This document shows, one piece after another, positions 32,538 through 44,667 of a stretch of DNA of 64,000 nucleotides (position 1 is the stretch's first letter; every line of letters starts with the position of its first letter). Origin of the DNA: Ashinkailepas kermadecensis. Its lineage: Eukaryota; Arthropoda; Thecostraca; Neolepadidae. The stretch is taken from NCBI GenBank assembly GCA_034440615.1, contig JAOTOM010005156.1:808001-872000 (forward strand), in the 5' to 3' direction. The position numbers and the translations under genes were made by a program. The notes beneath the pieces were generated by a model. That model searched no databases. It saw only the letters and a program-made list of their open reading frames with translations, and was not told where the DNA came from.

Positions 32538-34680
32538 TTAAGTGATATACCAAGACGTCGTTTGCGTGTTTAGTTGCGGCCGTAGATTACGTATGTGTAG
32601 AGATTCGAGGACCTTTAGATCAGCGTTGTCCCTGGCTGTTGCTAGAATTTCTACTTTGAAGTTTGTGTTAGTGTCGCTGTGTTCCATGTTGGAATGTTTG
32701 TCGATCATGTGTTCGCCTAAAGGTGTGTATGCTCTTCGAAGTCTGGCATCTCCCAAGTGCTCATTGTACCTATCCCTGATACTACGTTTGGTTTCACCGA
32801 CATAAAATATTCCAAGACAGCGGTTGCACGTTATTTTATAAACTACGTTTTTTCGCGTGCATCTACCTTTGAGCCCGTTGATACAGGTGTGGCACGTTCT
32901 TCTACCAGCAGGGCATGGCGGAATTTCCAGGGCTGAGCGGACCAGGTAAGATTTCAGCGTAGGTCCGCTAGTCCAGGCTACCCTAGCATGGTTTAGATGA
33001 GACGAACGGATGGCTGCGTTTACCTGTCGACATAGTTGGTCATCGACAAATGGAAGTCTCATGTAAACATAGTTGGGATTACTACCCGCTCGATGCCGAC
33101 GTTGCCCACTTATCCTACTCCTGTTGTGAGGGTGAACAGCACGAGCGGCGGAGTGTACCCGATGCGCTGGGTATCCGTTTTCCAGGAAAAGAGTTGTCAT
33201 CTTCGCAAGGCTCCGCTCGCATGAAATAGTATCGGAGGAGACTCGTGCTGCTCTCCTCATTTGGGATGTTAAAACGGCCTTTTTAGTAACCATCGGGTGG
33301 GCCGAATCATAGTGCAAGATGATGGGGGCTGCCATAGGTTTAAAGTACAGTTCGGTGTTGTAGCTCCCATCAGCCTGAACTACAAACAACGTATCAAGGA
33401 AAGGAATGGAACTGCTATGACCAGTGTGTTCTAAGGTGAACTTGATGCTGGAGTGTTGTTGGTTAATTTCTGCAAAGAAGTCGAGCAGAGAGGCCAAGCC
33501 ATGTGTCCAAACACCAAAAATATCGTCTATATACCTCATGTAGAGAGCTGGTTTCAAATAATACGAAGCTAAGAAGATCGACTCAAGGCGGTGCATAAAA
33601 GCAATCGCTAAAGGAGGTGCACATCGGTTACCCATAGCCACTCCTTTTGTTTGCTTGTACATGGAGTTACCGAAACGTATGAGGTTATTGCTGAAAATAT
33701 GTGTTAGTAATTTCACACAGTCCTGTACCCCAATCCCGAAAAGGCAAATGTCATCCAGATTGTCCTCGATTAGACGAATCACAGCATCTATTCCCTCCTT
33801 TATCGGAATGCTGCCATATAGATTTTTCACGTCCATGGTGAAAACAATACTGCCTTCCGGAAGTTTGGTAGGGAACGTTTCTTTCACCCTCTGTAGGTAC
33901 GACTCCGTGTTTGTCAGATGGGCGGGAACCAACGCTAGTATCTGGACCAGAATCTTGCTCAAGAACCAAGATAACTTGTCTAGGGGGTCACCACTCGCCG
34001 ACACTATAGGGCGCAGTGGAACCTCTAGTTTGTGGTTTTTGGGGAGCCCTGTATAATTCCGCTGTGCGGCTGGAATGAGGAAGGAGAGATAACACTATGT
34101 CTTTATGTAACTTCCCTGATAAAGTTTCCTTGATAATAGTACATGTTTCAATTTCGAGACGTTTGGTAGGGTTTGGTTGGGAAGAAATGCTCTGATAATC
34201 GTCCGTTATTTTACTGGCCTTTTCAATGTAATCCGTTTTGTTTAGCACGACGAATCCTTTGCATTTATCTGACGGCTTTACTATTACATTATCGTTGTTT
34301 TTCATTTCCCGAAGTACTTCCCTCTGTTTCGCATAATTGTCTGACCTTTTGTTCGATGCTTTGTTGTGATATTTATATGCTTTTAGAACTTTTGTTTTTA
34401 AATCTTTCAACTCAGATTCTAATTGAGTTGTGGCTCTCGGTGGTTGGTATGCAGGAGTGTCGGGAAACATGGGGCGAAGCTTTGAATGACCTGTGCTAGA
34501 GGTGCTTTGTGATAAGCCTGCCCGCGGTACCTGAGGTACAGTTTGCTGTTTTGTCTCCCTCACATTCCTCCACCGCAAACCATAGATCGCCCTTTCTACG
34601 CCTGATTCTGCCTTTTCCAAGCAGCTACGATCTACTTTTTGAGCTAACGCAAAATTTGGGCCTTTGTCAAGCAATCCCAA
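32538..34680 (-). pseudogene. PLE 1 reverse transcriptase with GIY-YIG endonuclease
   Basis: Frame 33988-34680 covers the region before RT: LLDKGPNFALAQKVD and NNDNVIVKPSDKCKGFVVLN. A frameshift near 34000-34080 moves to frame 32538-34004: FTMDVKNLYGSIP (motif A), GVAMGNRCAPPLAIAFM, YMRYIDDIFGVW (YIDD, motif C) and KFTLEHTGHSSSIPFLDTLF, then the linker TCHTCINGLKGRCTRKN and the GIY-YIG-type domain (NVVYKITCNRCLGIFYVGET, KRSIRDRYNEHL). The stop is at 32538. Catalytic aspartates are intact. RT plus GIY-YIG fusion is diagnostic for Penelope-like elements. One frameshift makes it a probable pseudogene unless the base call is wrong. Confidence 0.92.
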
Positions 34681-34706
34681 TATATCTGAGTCTAGAGGTA
34701 ACTTAC

Positions 34707-35591
34707 TTAGATTAGACGTGCGATTTGTACGATATTGTTCAGTGCCATCGCCGTTGGTGTCCGTACCGTGGGTGCCAGAAGTAATGCAACTACCCGAGCT
34801 TTCTCCACTGGTAGCCGCGTGGTGAAGTAAATTATTTTATCCGGGAGTGGCGTAGGTGGTTGGTACGATGAATGTGTACCTAGGTGAAGTTCGTCCTCTT
34901 GTGGTGCGCTGCGGACGGCTGCTGGCCTCACGCCGCAGTTTCTGACTCCAGAAACAACGCTGGAGATCGTCAAACACAGAGACCACCCACGCATGACCAA
35001 AGCCCACCCAAAGCTCCAAACAGTCACAACGCTGGGCACGAACACACTAAACAACGAAGCGCACCAGACCCTGTCCGCACAGCAGCGAAAATCGACAACA
35101 CTACGTGGTGAAGCACCAACATCACTACAAACAGCTGTTTTCACTGGGCCGCAGTGTTTGTCCTCCTCCGACTCCTCAGGCAAGAGATGACTGGTTTCTA
35201 GGGGTAGTGAAGTGGAGTCCCTAGAGCTCTGATTGGGCCGAAGCGTCGAACTGGAGACTTCTTCTTCCGTTGCTGCAACACTTGAGGAAACAGGAGACTC
35301 GATCTTCTGGGCATTTTCAGGCAAGCGACTTGGAAACGGTACCTGCAGGAGGGTACTTCCCGGAAGACAAGTGCTTGACAGAGTCCCGTGCCCTGGTGAG
35401 GCCAGGCCTGAGCCGCTGCTGTCTACTAGACTCTGCTTCTGAAGCGATTCAAATTTCTTGACTAACCTTTGTCTGCAAGCGCTTCTTTCATGACGAAGGA
35501 GAGAGTCGCACTGCTCCAACAACCAGCACCAATCTGGACAGCTGCAAGACAAACGCCGCCCCAAACGGCGCAGACTTCTGAAAATTCTCAA
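34707..35591 (-). pseudogene. PLE 1 N-terminal region
   Basis: A 294-codon frame upstream of the RT frames: FRSLRRLGRRLSCSCPDWCW, RHERSACRQRLVKKFESLQK near its start, which fits the basic N-terminus of PLE proteins. The central part (SSSTLRPNQSSRDSTS to GVRPAAV) looks like an insertion or low-complexity sequence, since the opposite strand is equally open. It ends NNIVQIARLI just before the next frame. Link to the RT is by position and orientation. Confidence 0.55.
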
Positions 35592-35741
35592 CCTTAAAAA
35601 AGAAACCTAACCGAGCCTAACCTAACCTAAGCTGATTTTGAATTAAAAAAAAAAATATTTTTTTGTGAACATGGTTGTAAAAAAATTTGATCCGAAACTT
35701 TTGGGTATTATTGTGCTTTAAGGTGGGAACAAGAAAAGTTG

Positions 35742-35812
35742 TATGGGCGCTGTATGACCAACGCAGTCAATGCGGCCGTAAACCCAAATAACCAACCAAC
35801 CAACCCAGAAAG
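35742..35812 (+). mobile_element. LINE 3' tail, AACC type
   Basis: Stem GGGCGC (35745-35750) with GCGGCC (35772-35777), one mismatch; 21-nt loop; tail AAACCCAAATAACCAACCAA and further CCAA units. Upstream 35592-35740 has CCTAACCTAAC and A-runs but no LINE coding sequence. Confidence 0.7.
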
Positions 35813-35814
35813 AT

Positions 35815-36126
35815 GTAAGCTGTACTTCCACAGTGGAGGGAATTCCAGCTATTTTGTTTGTTTTTGCACACAATTTTACATTTTTTTCAGCAAAAGGTGG
35901 AGTCAGTCCACTATCTAATCCAAATCTGTTTCTATTCAGTACAAAATGTGCTGGTTAACATCAATGTTTCTACTTAGCATGGTGTTTTTCATTTTTTCCC
36001 TTTAGCTTTCTTATCAGCATAAAATAGCATAGGTTATTGGGGGGCCCAAATCAACATGGGGGGGGGGGCAAGATCAACCTTGGTGGGGCCATAGCCCCCA
36101 CAAAAGGATACAAATCGACGCCCCTG
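35815..36126 (-). mobile_element. hAT-like MITE fragment (M3)
   Basis: Reverse-orientation left part of the M1 family, ending in AAATCGACGCCCCTG. Shares GTACTTCCACAGTGGAGGGAA and CATTTTGTACTGAAAAGAAA-type strings with M1. The inner end abuts a LINE tail. Confidence 0.8.
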
Positions 36127-36218
36127 CATACATGCATGATTTTGCACTTATCAAAATTTAATTTAATTTGACATTTTTTGGACCACTTCACAAGCTCTTC
36201 TAAGTCTTTCTCTAGCAT
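36127..36218 (-). pseudogene. Short CR1 RT fragment
   Basis: Matches the CR1 copy at about 38236-38325: CATGCATGATTTTGCACTTA versus CATGCATGACTTTGCACTTA, and TCTAAGTCTTTCT. It corresponds to the FNFDKCKVMHVG segment of RT. It is trapped between two MITE pieces. Confidence 0.7.
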
Positions 36219-36225
36219 GTACCTA

Positions 36226-36668
36226 GGTGCCTAGGTACCAGGCAAGTATCAAGCTTATAGTGTGATGAGTGGGCTGTTGAGGTTAATTATAGTTTGTATA
36301 TCCACACTCTCAATGATAACTGATTGTTGTTCACGGGACTGGATTGTATGCAAGTTTGACAATGACAATTGGTTTTTGTGCACACCATTTTGAATTTTGT
36401 AGCAAAAGGTGGAGAGTCAGTCCACTATCTAACCCAAATCTATTTTTTCATTACAAAATGTGCTGGTTAACATCAACTACATTTTATATGTATGGTGTTT
36501 TTCTTCAACTACATCATGGTGTTTTTCTTCTTTTTTCCTTCAACATTTTTATCAGATAAAAATAGCATATGTTATTGGGGGGGGCAAATCAACATTGGGG
36601 GAGGGGGGTCCAAGATCAACATTGGTGGGGCTCTGGCCCCCACAAAAGGATACAAATCGACGCCCCTG
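36226..36668 (-). mobile_element. hAT-like MITE (M4)
   Basis: Reverse orientation; ends in ACAAATCGACGCCCCTG. Its inner part (GTACCTAGGT, GGGCTGTTGAGG, TTCACGGGACTGG, GCAAGTTTGACAATGAC) matches M5 at 43150-43310. No ORF of note. Confidence 0.75.
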
Positions 36669-36821
36669 CCATCTAGATATTAGGGGATGTCCCCATCCTA
36701 GCCCCGCCTTCAGCGCCTAAAATATCACACAAACTATAAAGTAAAATTCCATTTACGTAAACGTCCACATGCCTGCACCTTGATCGCAAACGCCCGCTTT
36801 TATAGTCAGACATATAACGTA

Positions 36822-37540
36822 CTCATAAAGTCATAAAGTATTCAGGCTTACTAAGAGCCACAGGGGCCCATCTGGGTTAAGCCTCTCTAGAGAAGGTACT
36901 AGAAATGTACATACTCCCACCCAAATCAATCCCTTATCCCAAGTTCCTAGGAAGCTATATATCCCAGCCTATCTAGCACCACTCACTTGCTACCGCATAA
37001 CACCCTCAACAATCACAAGCTCCTCCCATCATACCCATCGTGCCACCATAGACAATCTCATCAGCATCACATCCCGAAGGAAGGTGCCGAATCCACTGCT
37101 AGGCACATCCCACACAAATTCATAAAGCATTCAGACTTAATAAGAGACTCACTTGCTATTGCATAATACACTCAACCATTACAAACTCCTCCCATCATAC
37201 CCATCGTGCCACCATAGACAATCTCATCAGCATCACATCCCGAAGGAAGGTGCCGAATCCACTGCTAGGCACATCCCACACAAATTCATAAAGCGTTCAG
37301 ACTTAATAAGAGACTCACTTGCTATTGCATAATACACTCAACAATTACAAACTCCTCCCATCATACCCATTGTCCTACCATAGACAATCTCAGAAGTATC
37401 ACATCCCGAAGGAAGGTGCTGAATCCATTGCTAGGTACACCCTATATAAAGTTATAAAGCGTTTAGACTTAATAAGAGACTCACTTGCTATTGCATAACA
37501 CACTCAACAATTACAAACTCCTCCCAACTCCCAACTCCTC
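36822..37540. repeat. ~166-bp tandem repeat at a LINE 3' end
   Basis: About 4 units: the phrase ACAAACTCCTCCCATCATACC (or close variant) recurs near 37013, 37180, 37346 and, truncated, 37511. GAGACTCACTTGCTATTGCA and TCACATCCCGAAGGAAGGTG repeat in register. It lies directly downstream (minus sense) of the CR1 stop codon, so it is probably the CR1 3' UTR expanded in tandem. Confidence 0.85.
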
Positions 37541-37548
37541 CCTGTCGA

Positions 37549-40165
37549 TCAACCCTCCCTGGAATACGGAAAAACAATCCCCCTATTCTTATAATGATTG
37601 TCTATGCCGTTTTTAAAGATGTTCAGTGTGTTGCTACTGACAATGGTTCCTGGCAGCTGGTTCCAGTGTTCTACTACCCTGTTGGTGAAGAAAGACTGTC
37701 TTAACCTTGTCCTGCTGTGATTAACTTTAATTTTGAATTGATGACCTCTAATTGCATCATTTCTGTTAAATTCAAACATTTCCCTGAGATATCCCTGTTC
37801 CTGACCAGGAACAAATTTAAAAACTTGGATGAGATCTCCTCTCAGCCTTCTATATCTAAGTGAAAACATATTCAATTTCTTCAGTCTTTCCTCATATGCC
37901 AGGTTGCCTATACCATTAACCATTTTCGTTGCCCTCTTTTGTACTCTCTCTAAAAGCCAACAATCTTTCTCATAACTAGGGGACCAAGCTTGGACACAGT
38001 ATTCCAAATGTGGCCTGACATAAGCACAGTAAAGCTTCCTGATGACCTCCTCACTTTTATATGACACATTCCTCTGTATTGCCCCAAGCATTCTTGGTGC
38101 CTTCTTCCTGGCTTCTTTGGTCTGTTCTGATGCCCCCAATTTTGTGTTCAAAATAACACCTAAGTCCTTCTCCTGCTGAGTCACAGATAGTACTTGGCCA
38201 CCCATCAAGTATGGAGCCTTCATATGCTGCCTACCTACATGCATGACTTTGCACTTATCAAAATTAAACTTCATTTGCAATTTTTCGGACCACTTTACTA
38301 GCTCGTCTAAGTCTTTCTGCAGCAAAACCTGCTCATTGTGCCCTGTTATTGCCCTAAAGATCTTCAAATCATCCGCAAATTTCAAAACCTTACTGCTTAG
38401 GCCACATTCAATGCTATTCAAATATATAATGAACAATAGTGGCCCCAGTACCGACCCCTGGGGGACTCCACTAAGAACATTTTGCCATGATGACTTTGTA
38501 CCATTTAGCATCACTCTCTGCTGTCTATCTGAAAGCCACAACTCTATCCATTTTAGGATGCTACCTGCAATACCATGGACCTGAAGCTGCATCATTAACC
38601 GTTTATGGGGTACCTTGTCAAAGGCCTTACTAAAGTAAAGATATGCTACATCAACCTGATTTCCCTGATCAGATTGTTCTGTAGCAAAATTCAAAAAGTC
38701 CAAGAGATTTGTGAGACACGATCGCCCTTTTCTAAACCCATGTTGAGTATCTTGAATCAATTTGTTTCCTTCCAGAAAACTAACTATTCTATCCTTGATA
38801 ATTGATTCGAGTACCTTGCAGACTAGGGATGTGAGGCTTACTGGCCTATAGTTTTCAACTTTCCCTCGTTCTCCTTTCTTGAAAATAGGAACTACATTTG
38901 CCCTTTTCCAATCTGTTGGAATTTCATTTTGCGGAACTGATCTACAAAATATTATACTAAGTGGAATTGCCACTTCCTTTTCAGCTTCCCGCAATACACT
39001 AGCATAAATTCCATCGGGTCCTGCCACCTTGTTTGGCTTTATTTTTCTGATATACTTGAAAACAATATCACTATCAATGAAATCAACATTGTGTATTTGA
39101 TCACCTGTCACTGAACTGTGGTTCACGGTTCGCAGATTAGTCACATCCTCCACTGTAAACACTGATTTAAACTGCTTGCTCAGCTCCTCAACCATCTCAC
39201 CATCCTCACTCAATATAGTCCCATTTACTTCCAGTGGACCAATTGTGCTTGAAACTTTACTTAGCTTGTAGAAACTAAAGAACTTTTTACTATCCCCATT
39301 ACAGTTCCTAGCCAAATCCAATTCTTTTGCTCGCTTTGCTGCTCTGATTTTCTGCTTCACAGCATCTCTAGATTTTTGATACGACCTAAGATTTACGATA
39401 TTTGAAGCTTCCTTAAATACTCTAAATGCACCTTTCTTAGCCTTAATTGCTTTCATCACATCTGGTGTAAGTCATGCTGGCTTTTCTACCCTACTTTTGC
39501 GCCTTTGCTTTTTGGGGGACATGTCTAATCTGAATTTCCCTCAAGTAGGATTTGAACTTTTCCCACATTTCACAGGCATTTAAATCAAAGAATTCTTCTT
39601 CCCATTTGATGGCACTTAAAGCCTCTCTCATGCAGTCAAAGTCTGCCCTGTTAAAATTTGGAATCTTTGCCAAATTATCCTTGATTGCCCCTGATACCTG
39701 TGCCTTGAATCTCACTATGTTATGGTCACTTCTTCCCAGAGTTTCTCCGACAGTCAAGTCTTGAACTAAATCACTTAAATCTGAGAAGACAAGGTCCAAG
39801 AATGAGCCCTGCCTGGTTGGTTCCGTTACAAACTGGTGTAAGAACAAGTCCTCTTCAAGGCATTTCCTAAACAGTTTACATGATGGGGAGCCAACACCAA
39901 CATTTTCATATCCTCTTAGATTAAAGTCACCAAGAATAAGGCATTTCCTCTGAAAGTTTCTACTGATTTCCTCACAAATCACCTTATCGAGCTCCAGTTG
40001 CTGAGAATGTGGCAAGGTTCCTCATCGATACAAAGCTCCTATCCTCAGTTTATTGCTGTTGCCTTTTCCCACAGCAACATCAAGCCAAATGGACTCCACA
40101 CACACATTTTTTACCCCATCTGCTACTTTTTGAGGTTTGAAGACGAACTTTGGTGTACCATTTAA
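37549..40165 (-). pseudogene. CR1-clade LINE ORF2 (endonuclease and RT)
   Basis: From 40165 downward: endonuclease C-terminal half (VESIWLDVAVGKGNSNKLRI, stop, then LILGDFNLRGYEN, SFLDLVFSDLSDL, GRSDHNIVRFKAQ in frame 39491-40015). After a frameshift and a TGA near 39475 where Trp is expected, the RT frame runs 39459-37549: IKPNKVAGPDGIYASVLREA, VENYRPVSLTSLVCKVLE, QHGFRKGRSCLTNLL, LSGVPQGSVLGPLLF and KFADDLKIF. Motif A reads AYLYFSKAFDKVPH: the catalytic Asp of the usual LDFSKAFD has become Tyr, so RT activity would be lost. The typical CR1 ending (VVEHWNQLPGTIVSSNTLNI) and stop are present. The endonuclease N-terminus and any ORF1 are missing. Confidence 0.93.
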
Positions 40166-40796
40166 AATAATTGTATGTTTGCGGCGTTTAATAATGGTGT
40201 TTTTGCGGCGTACGAGACATTGGTCTTGTCAAGGCTATTTCTTGTATAGCATTGGTCTTGTATGACTAAGGTTTGCTTAAAAGTCATGTGAGCCATAGCT
40301 CTGGGTACTAATACTAAAGGTACAACGGAATCTAGTAGGTTTTCTAGTTCCAGCCCTAGTGACGTACCATGAATATGCGAGATTTCTGGTAGGATCTACT
40401 AGGATTTTGGTATATACGGTGACGTCACGTAAATGTTCCTAATACGTTTTAAAACCTGGCTTAGATTCATCTGTGGCGCAGCGAAGACATCAGAGTGTTG
40501 TTGTGGTTGGGCATACGGTGTTTCTGATCGTTGGCATGGGAAATCGAAATATGAGGCTGATGAATATTGTTTTGATTCCTAGGTTATTGAACATGCTCCT
40601 AAGTTTGGTGCATAATTTCTTCAGTTCATAGGATGCAACAACCCTCAACCTGTTATCGTTCATAACCCTTAAAGTTTCACCAATTGAAATTGAAACCATA
40701 GCTGGATTTGCCAAATATGAACCTAGGCTTACCGATAAATTTATGCCGTAATGTGTTTTATGAATCCTTGGAATTTATCATTCCAATTATATGTTT
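40166..40796. other. No gene seen
   Basis: Contains a duplicated phrase (TTTGCGGCGT at 40172-40210) and two short GACATTGGTCTTGTC / GCATTGGTCTTGTA repeats. ORFs are unconvincing. Confidence 0.45.
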
Positions 40797-40975
40797 ATGA
40801 AGGTGACTAAGATGATGCGACCATTCATTTTTCGGTGCAAATGCTTACTTTTCAGGTTGTGAGCAAAATAACACCAAAAAGGGATTCCATTTAGGTAGCA
40901 TAAGATAAAAATAAATGTTTTTTTTAAAATGCAGTATAGCCTAGCACAACCTATCCTAACCTTTTGATGGAAATA
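40797..40975. repeat. Dispersed element related to 13741-14160
   Basis: Shares GGTGACTAAGATGATG, TGCAAATGCTTACTTTTCAG and GTTGTGAG plus a CCTAACC-type end with the copy at 13.7 kb. Confidence 0.65.
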
Positions 40976-41469
40976 TCCTCATTTCCATCTATGATGTTAT
41001 TGTCAACGCAATTTGCTTGTGAATTATATGCATAATTAATGCCATTTTCTTACTGAAGGGCATATGCATTGGAGCATTCTTTCTGCATGGTCACATCCTA
41101 GACTGTAAATCTTAGTAACTTGAGGTGCACTGTGTGCATCAGCTGGTTCACAGAGACCCATGACCCCTAAAGGAAAAGGCACACTGAGTGCACTTGGAAG
41201 AAAAATTGGACCAACTGCAGTGCAAAGAATGCTATTAAGAAGAGGATTGGTGGCGATTCATGCCTAAAAAGATGAATAAAGCACTAAGCCACCTCTTTTT
41301 ATGACAAGTAAGGTGCATTTTTTTTCTGGGATAGCAAATAATTTCAGCATTTGGTAGGAATACCTGGTAGCAATGTTGGAGAACAGCATTAATTATGTCC
41401 GTGGTCTTTTCTTTGGAACATGTCTGTGTGTATTATTACCAATATTATAAGCTTTAGTGGACTGGATAT

Positions 41470-41778
41470 TCAATTTCAGGTCAATTTCAATTGCAGTTTC
41501 ATCAGTTCATGGAGGGGGTTGGTCACCTTGTGGCCTCACTCTGGGATGCACTCATGGTCAGTGCTAACGACAGGCCTTCAAGGCTGGTGCAGGGTAAAAG
41601 GCAAGCTTTTTATCCAGATATCTCCAAATATTTGCTTGAAAACCAAGGAATCCAAAACTTTAAGCTGCAGTGTTTTGAAGTTGTGGGAGCAACTGCTCCT
41701 ACTGTTCACACCACGTTCCCTTCCCCAACAACAGAAACACCTATATTTCATGGACTGTATTTTACATTGGAGGTCTAA
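41470..41778 (+). CDS. ORF of unknown origin
   Basis: An open plus-strand frame reading QFHQFMEGVGHLVASLWDAL, MVSANDRPSRLVQGKRQAFY, PDISKYLLENQGIQNFKLQC and stopping at 41776. Two possible acceptors precede it (TTCAATTTCAG at ~41480 and CAATTGCAG at ~41497). No family recognised. It could be an exon or a DNA-transposon remnant; composition is mildly protein-like. Confidence 0.3.
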   Translation, partial: SISGQFQLQFHQFMEGVGHLVASLWDALMVSANDRPSRLVQGKRQAFYPDISKYLLENQGIQNFKLQCFEVVGATAPTVHTTFPSPTTETPIFHGLYFTLEV

Positions 41779-41835
41779 GCCCCTTTCAGTGATTAAGGCT
41801 CAAAGTTCACACATCCCAGATAGAGTAACGTGGAC

Positions 41836-42606
<771 letters not shown>

Positions 42607-43149
42607 ACCGAGTGGGGAGGAATTATGTTGCAACAGTTATCTCTTTCTTGCTCCTACCCCTCCTTCCCAGCCGTGATCTTCAGTTGGCCTGTCTCATCAC
42701 ACTGCTACTACCCGTGGCGCCGCGCGATTCCTGCGGCGCTCGACATGATTGCAGTCAGCGCGGGTCCGAGCAAAAAGTCATGGTGTTAGATAAAAATAAG
42801 GACATATTCGTGGACAGGATTCTTCAAGCTTCTAAATAAACCCGATTTTGTCCCATTTTAAGGATATTTAAGATCGGTAATGTCGTGTGGAAAACACGGA
42901 AGTTTGGCTGGAGCGCCTACGGGACTGAGCAATTGTCCAGCCCATGTGACGTCACTGGTTGCCAAACGATATTGGAGGGCCACGCCATAGCTTTCTTTTT
43001 TATTCTTTTAGGAATACCAATTATAATGCAGCGGCCATGCAGCTTCTTGCTGACTTTTCTCTGTCATGGTATCATAAGCTGGCAGATTTGCCCACACATG
43101 GCTCTCGTTTTTCCCCATATCAATATTGAATGCATGCATTGTCATTGGG
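42607..43149. other. No gene seen
   Basis: Short ORFs only, no recognisable content. A TGACGTCA motif sits at 42948-42955. Confidence 0.4.
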
Positions 43150-43807
43150 CATGTAGGTAGGTACCTAGGTAAATATCAAGCTGATGGTGTGATAGGTGGG
43201 CTGCTGAAGATAATTATAGTTTGCATATCCACAATCTCAATGGTGATTGTCATTGTTGTTCACTGGACAATGCAAGTTTGACAATGACTGGAAATTAAGA
43301 ATGGATTTTTTCCTGTTTAAGCTCATATGCGTGTGGTTTTGCCATTGGTGGTGTGTACAAACATCAGTATGACAATCCAATTGCTGTTTTGTGCCTTAAC
43401 ATTTTTTAAAAAGACAATCTGGTTTAAAATGCATCATCAGCGAATCTTAACATTTTATGCTGTAAGTTTTCCTTGCACAGTGGAGGGAAATCTAGCTATT
43501 TTGTTTTTTTGCACATAATTTTGAATTGTGTAGCAAAAGTTGGATACTCAGTCCACTATCTAATCCAAATCTGTTCTTTTTCAGTACAAAATGTGCTGAT
43601 TAACATCAACTAAGTTTTATATGTACCTAACACAGTGTTTTTCTTCTTTTTTTCCTTTAGCTTTTTATCAGCATAAAAATAGCATGGGTTATTGGGGGGG
43701 GGGGGCCCAAATCAACATTGGGGGGGCAAGATCAGCATGGGTGGGGGGGCAAGATCAGCATTGGGGGGGGCATGGCCCCCGCAAAAGGATACAAATCGAC
43801 GCCTCTG
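43150..43807 (-). mobile_element. hAT-like MITE (M5)
   Basis: Reverse orientation; ends GATACAAATCGACGCCTCTG, with the G-rich/GGGGGGCATGGCCCCCGC block preceding it. It contains both the M4-like inner part and the M3-like part, so it is a longer relative. No transposase. Confidence 0.8.
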
Positions 43808-43856
43808 TGTGGCACTATTTGGTTCATTAGTATTTTTTGACGATATTATTTTGATG

Positions 43857-44560
43857 TTTCAGTGCTTCTGAAAATCCTGAGTCAGCAGCAGAGCACACTG
43901 AAGACAGTTATGTTCACTAGCCTGATGATGATGTTCTGCTTGAACCTAAGGATGCTGAGGCTGGTCCCAATCCCAGCTGGCCATCACCAACACAGGGTGC
44001 CATGAAGAAGCAGTTGGAGCTACTTCAGCAGGAGCTCAGCAAGTTTCATGGTGCATTGATTGTGGCAAAGGGCACTGCCGCTAGGGAGATGGTGAACATG
44101 CTCAAAAATCTCAGACGAAAAAAACCAGCCGCCGGTGGTGTTCTTACCAGTCGAACTGCTGCATTGGTGTCGCTCCGGCCGTGTCATGCCAGACGCCGGT
44201 GCGACCGGAGGCCGGGTCGTTAGCCGATTTCCCAAGCTCGGCTCTCGACCGACCCAGCGGTACTAGCCGGGAGGCGTCGACCGGCAACGCAGGTGACCTG
44301 CCGTGCTTCAGAAGCGGCTGTGACTCGGTCCTGGAGAGGACAGAGCTGGTCGGAGGAAAATTGGGCGGTGGACCTGAGATCGTCTATCTGCAACAGCTGG
44401 GTGCGCAGGAGACGGTCGCGACAGAGCTATCTGAGGGCGAGCAGCAGGCTGCTCGATATGGCATGGCCTATGTCGCCGGCTACCACGGCGCCAAGTGCGC
44501 AAAGAGGAACCTGATGTACCGGGCTCTATCTGCTCTACAAGAGACGTGCAGAGGATGAGG
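43857..44560 (+). pseudogene. Possible exon or transposase-like remnant
   Basis: Follows a good acceptor (ATTATTTTGATGTTTCAG, ending ~43861). The reading is SENPESAAEHTEDSYVH, a TAG at 43918, then PDDDVLLEPKDAEAGPNPSW, GAMKKQLELLQQELSKFHGA and TAAREMVNMLKNLRRKK, a likely coiled coil. A later frame (44181-44558) has ARYGMAYVAGYHGAKCAKRN, which recalls the YVAGY segment seen in THAP/P-element-type transposases. That recall is weak. Frames change at least once. It may be a decayed DNA transposase or a domesticated gene fragment. Confidence 0.35.
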
Positions 44561-44667
44561 TGCTGGTAGCCGCCGAGTGGATCAGGCCGCTGAGTGTCGG
44601 TGCACCCCCCATTCCGCCCCCCCCGGGGAAGGGAGGCCCCACCCAGTTCGAGGTCGTGTTTTGCGCC

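Larger units (their letters stand above)
32170..35600 (-). mobile_element. Penelope-like element (PLE 1)
   Basis: Minus-strand element of at least 3.4 kb. From 5' to 3': an N-terminal basic region, an RT, a GIY-YIG endonuclease, a ~350-bp 3' UTR and a terminal motif CTGACGA...GAAACGTTGAGCAATAAAG that resembles a hammerhead ribozyme. Exact ends and TSD were not resolved. Confidence 0.88.

Noticed and set aside
36822..37540. CRISPR array
   Set aside because: Units are whole ~166-bp tandem copies without unique spacers, and the context is eukaryotic.
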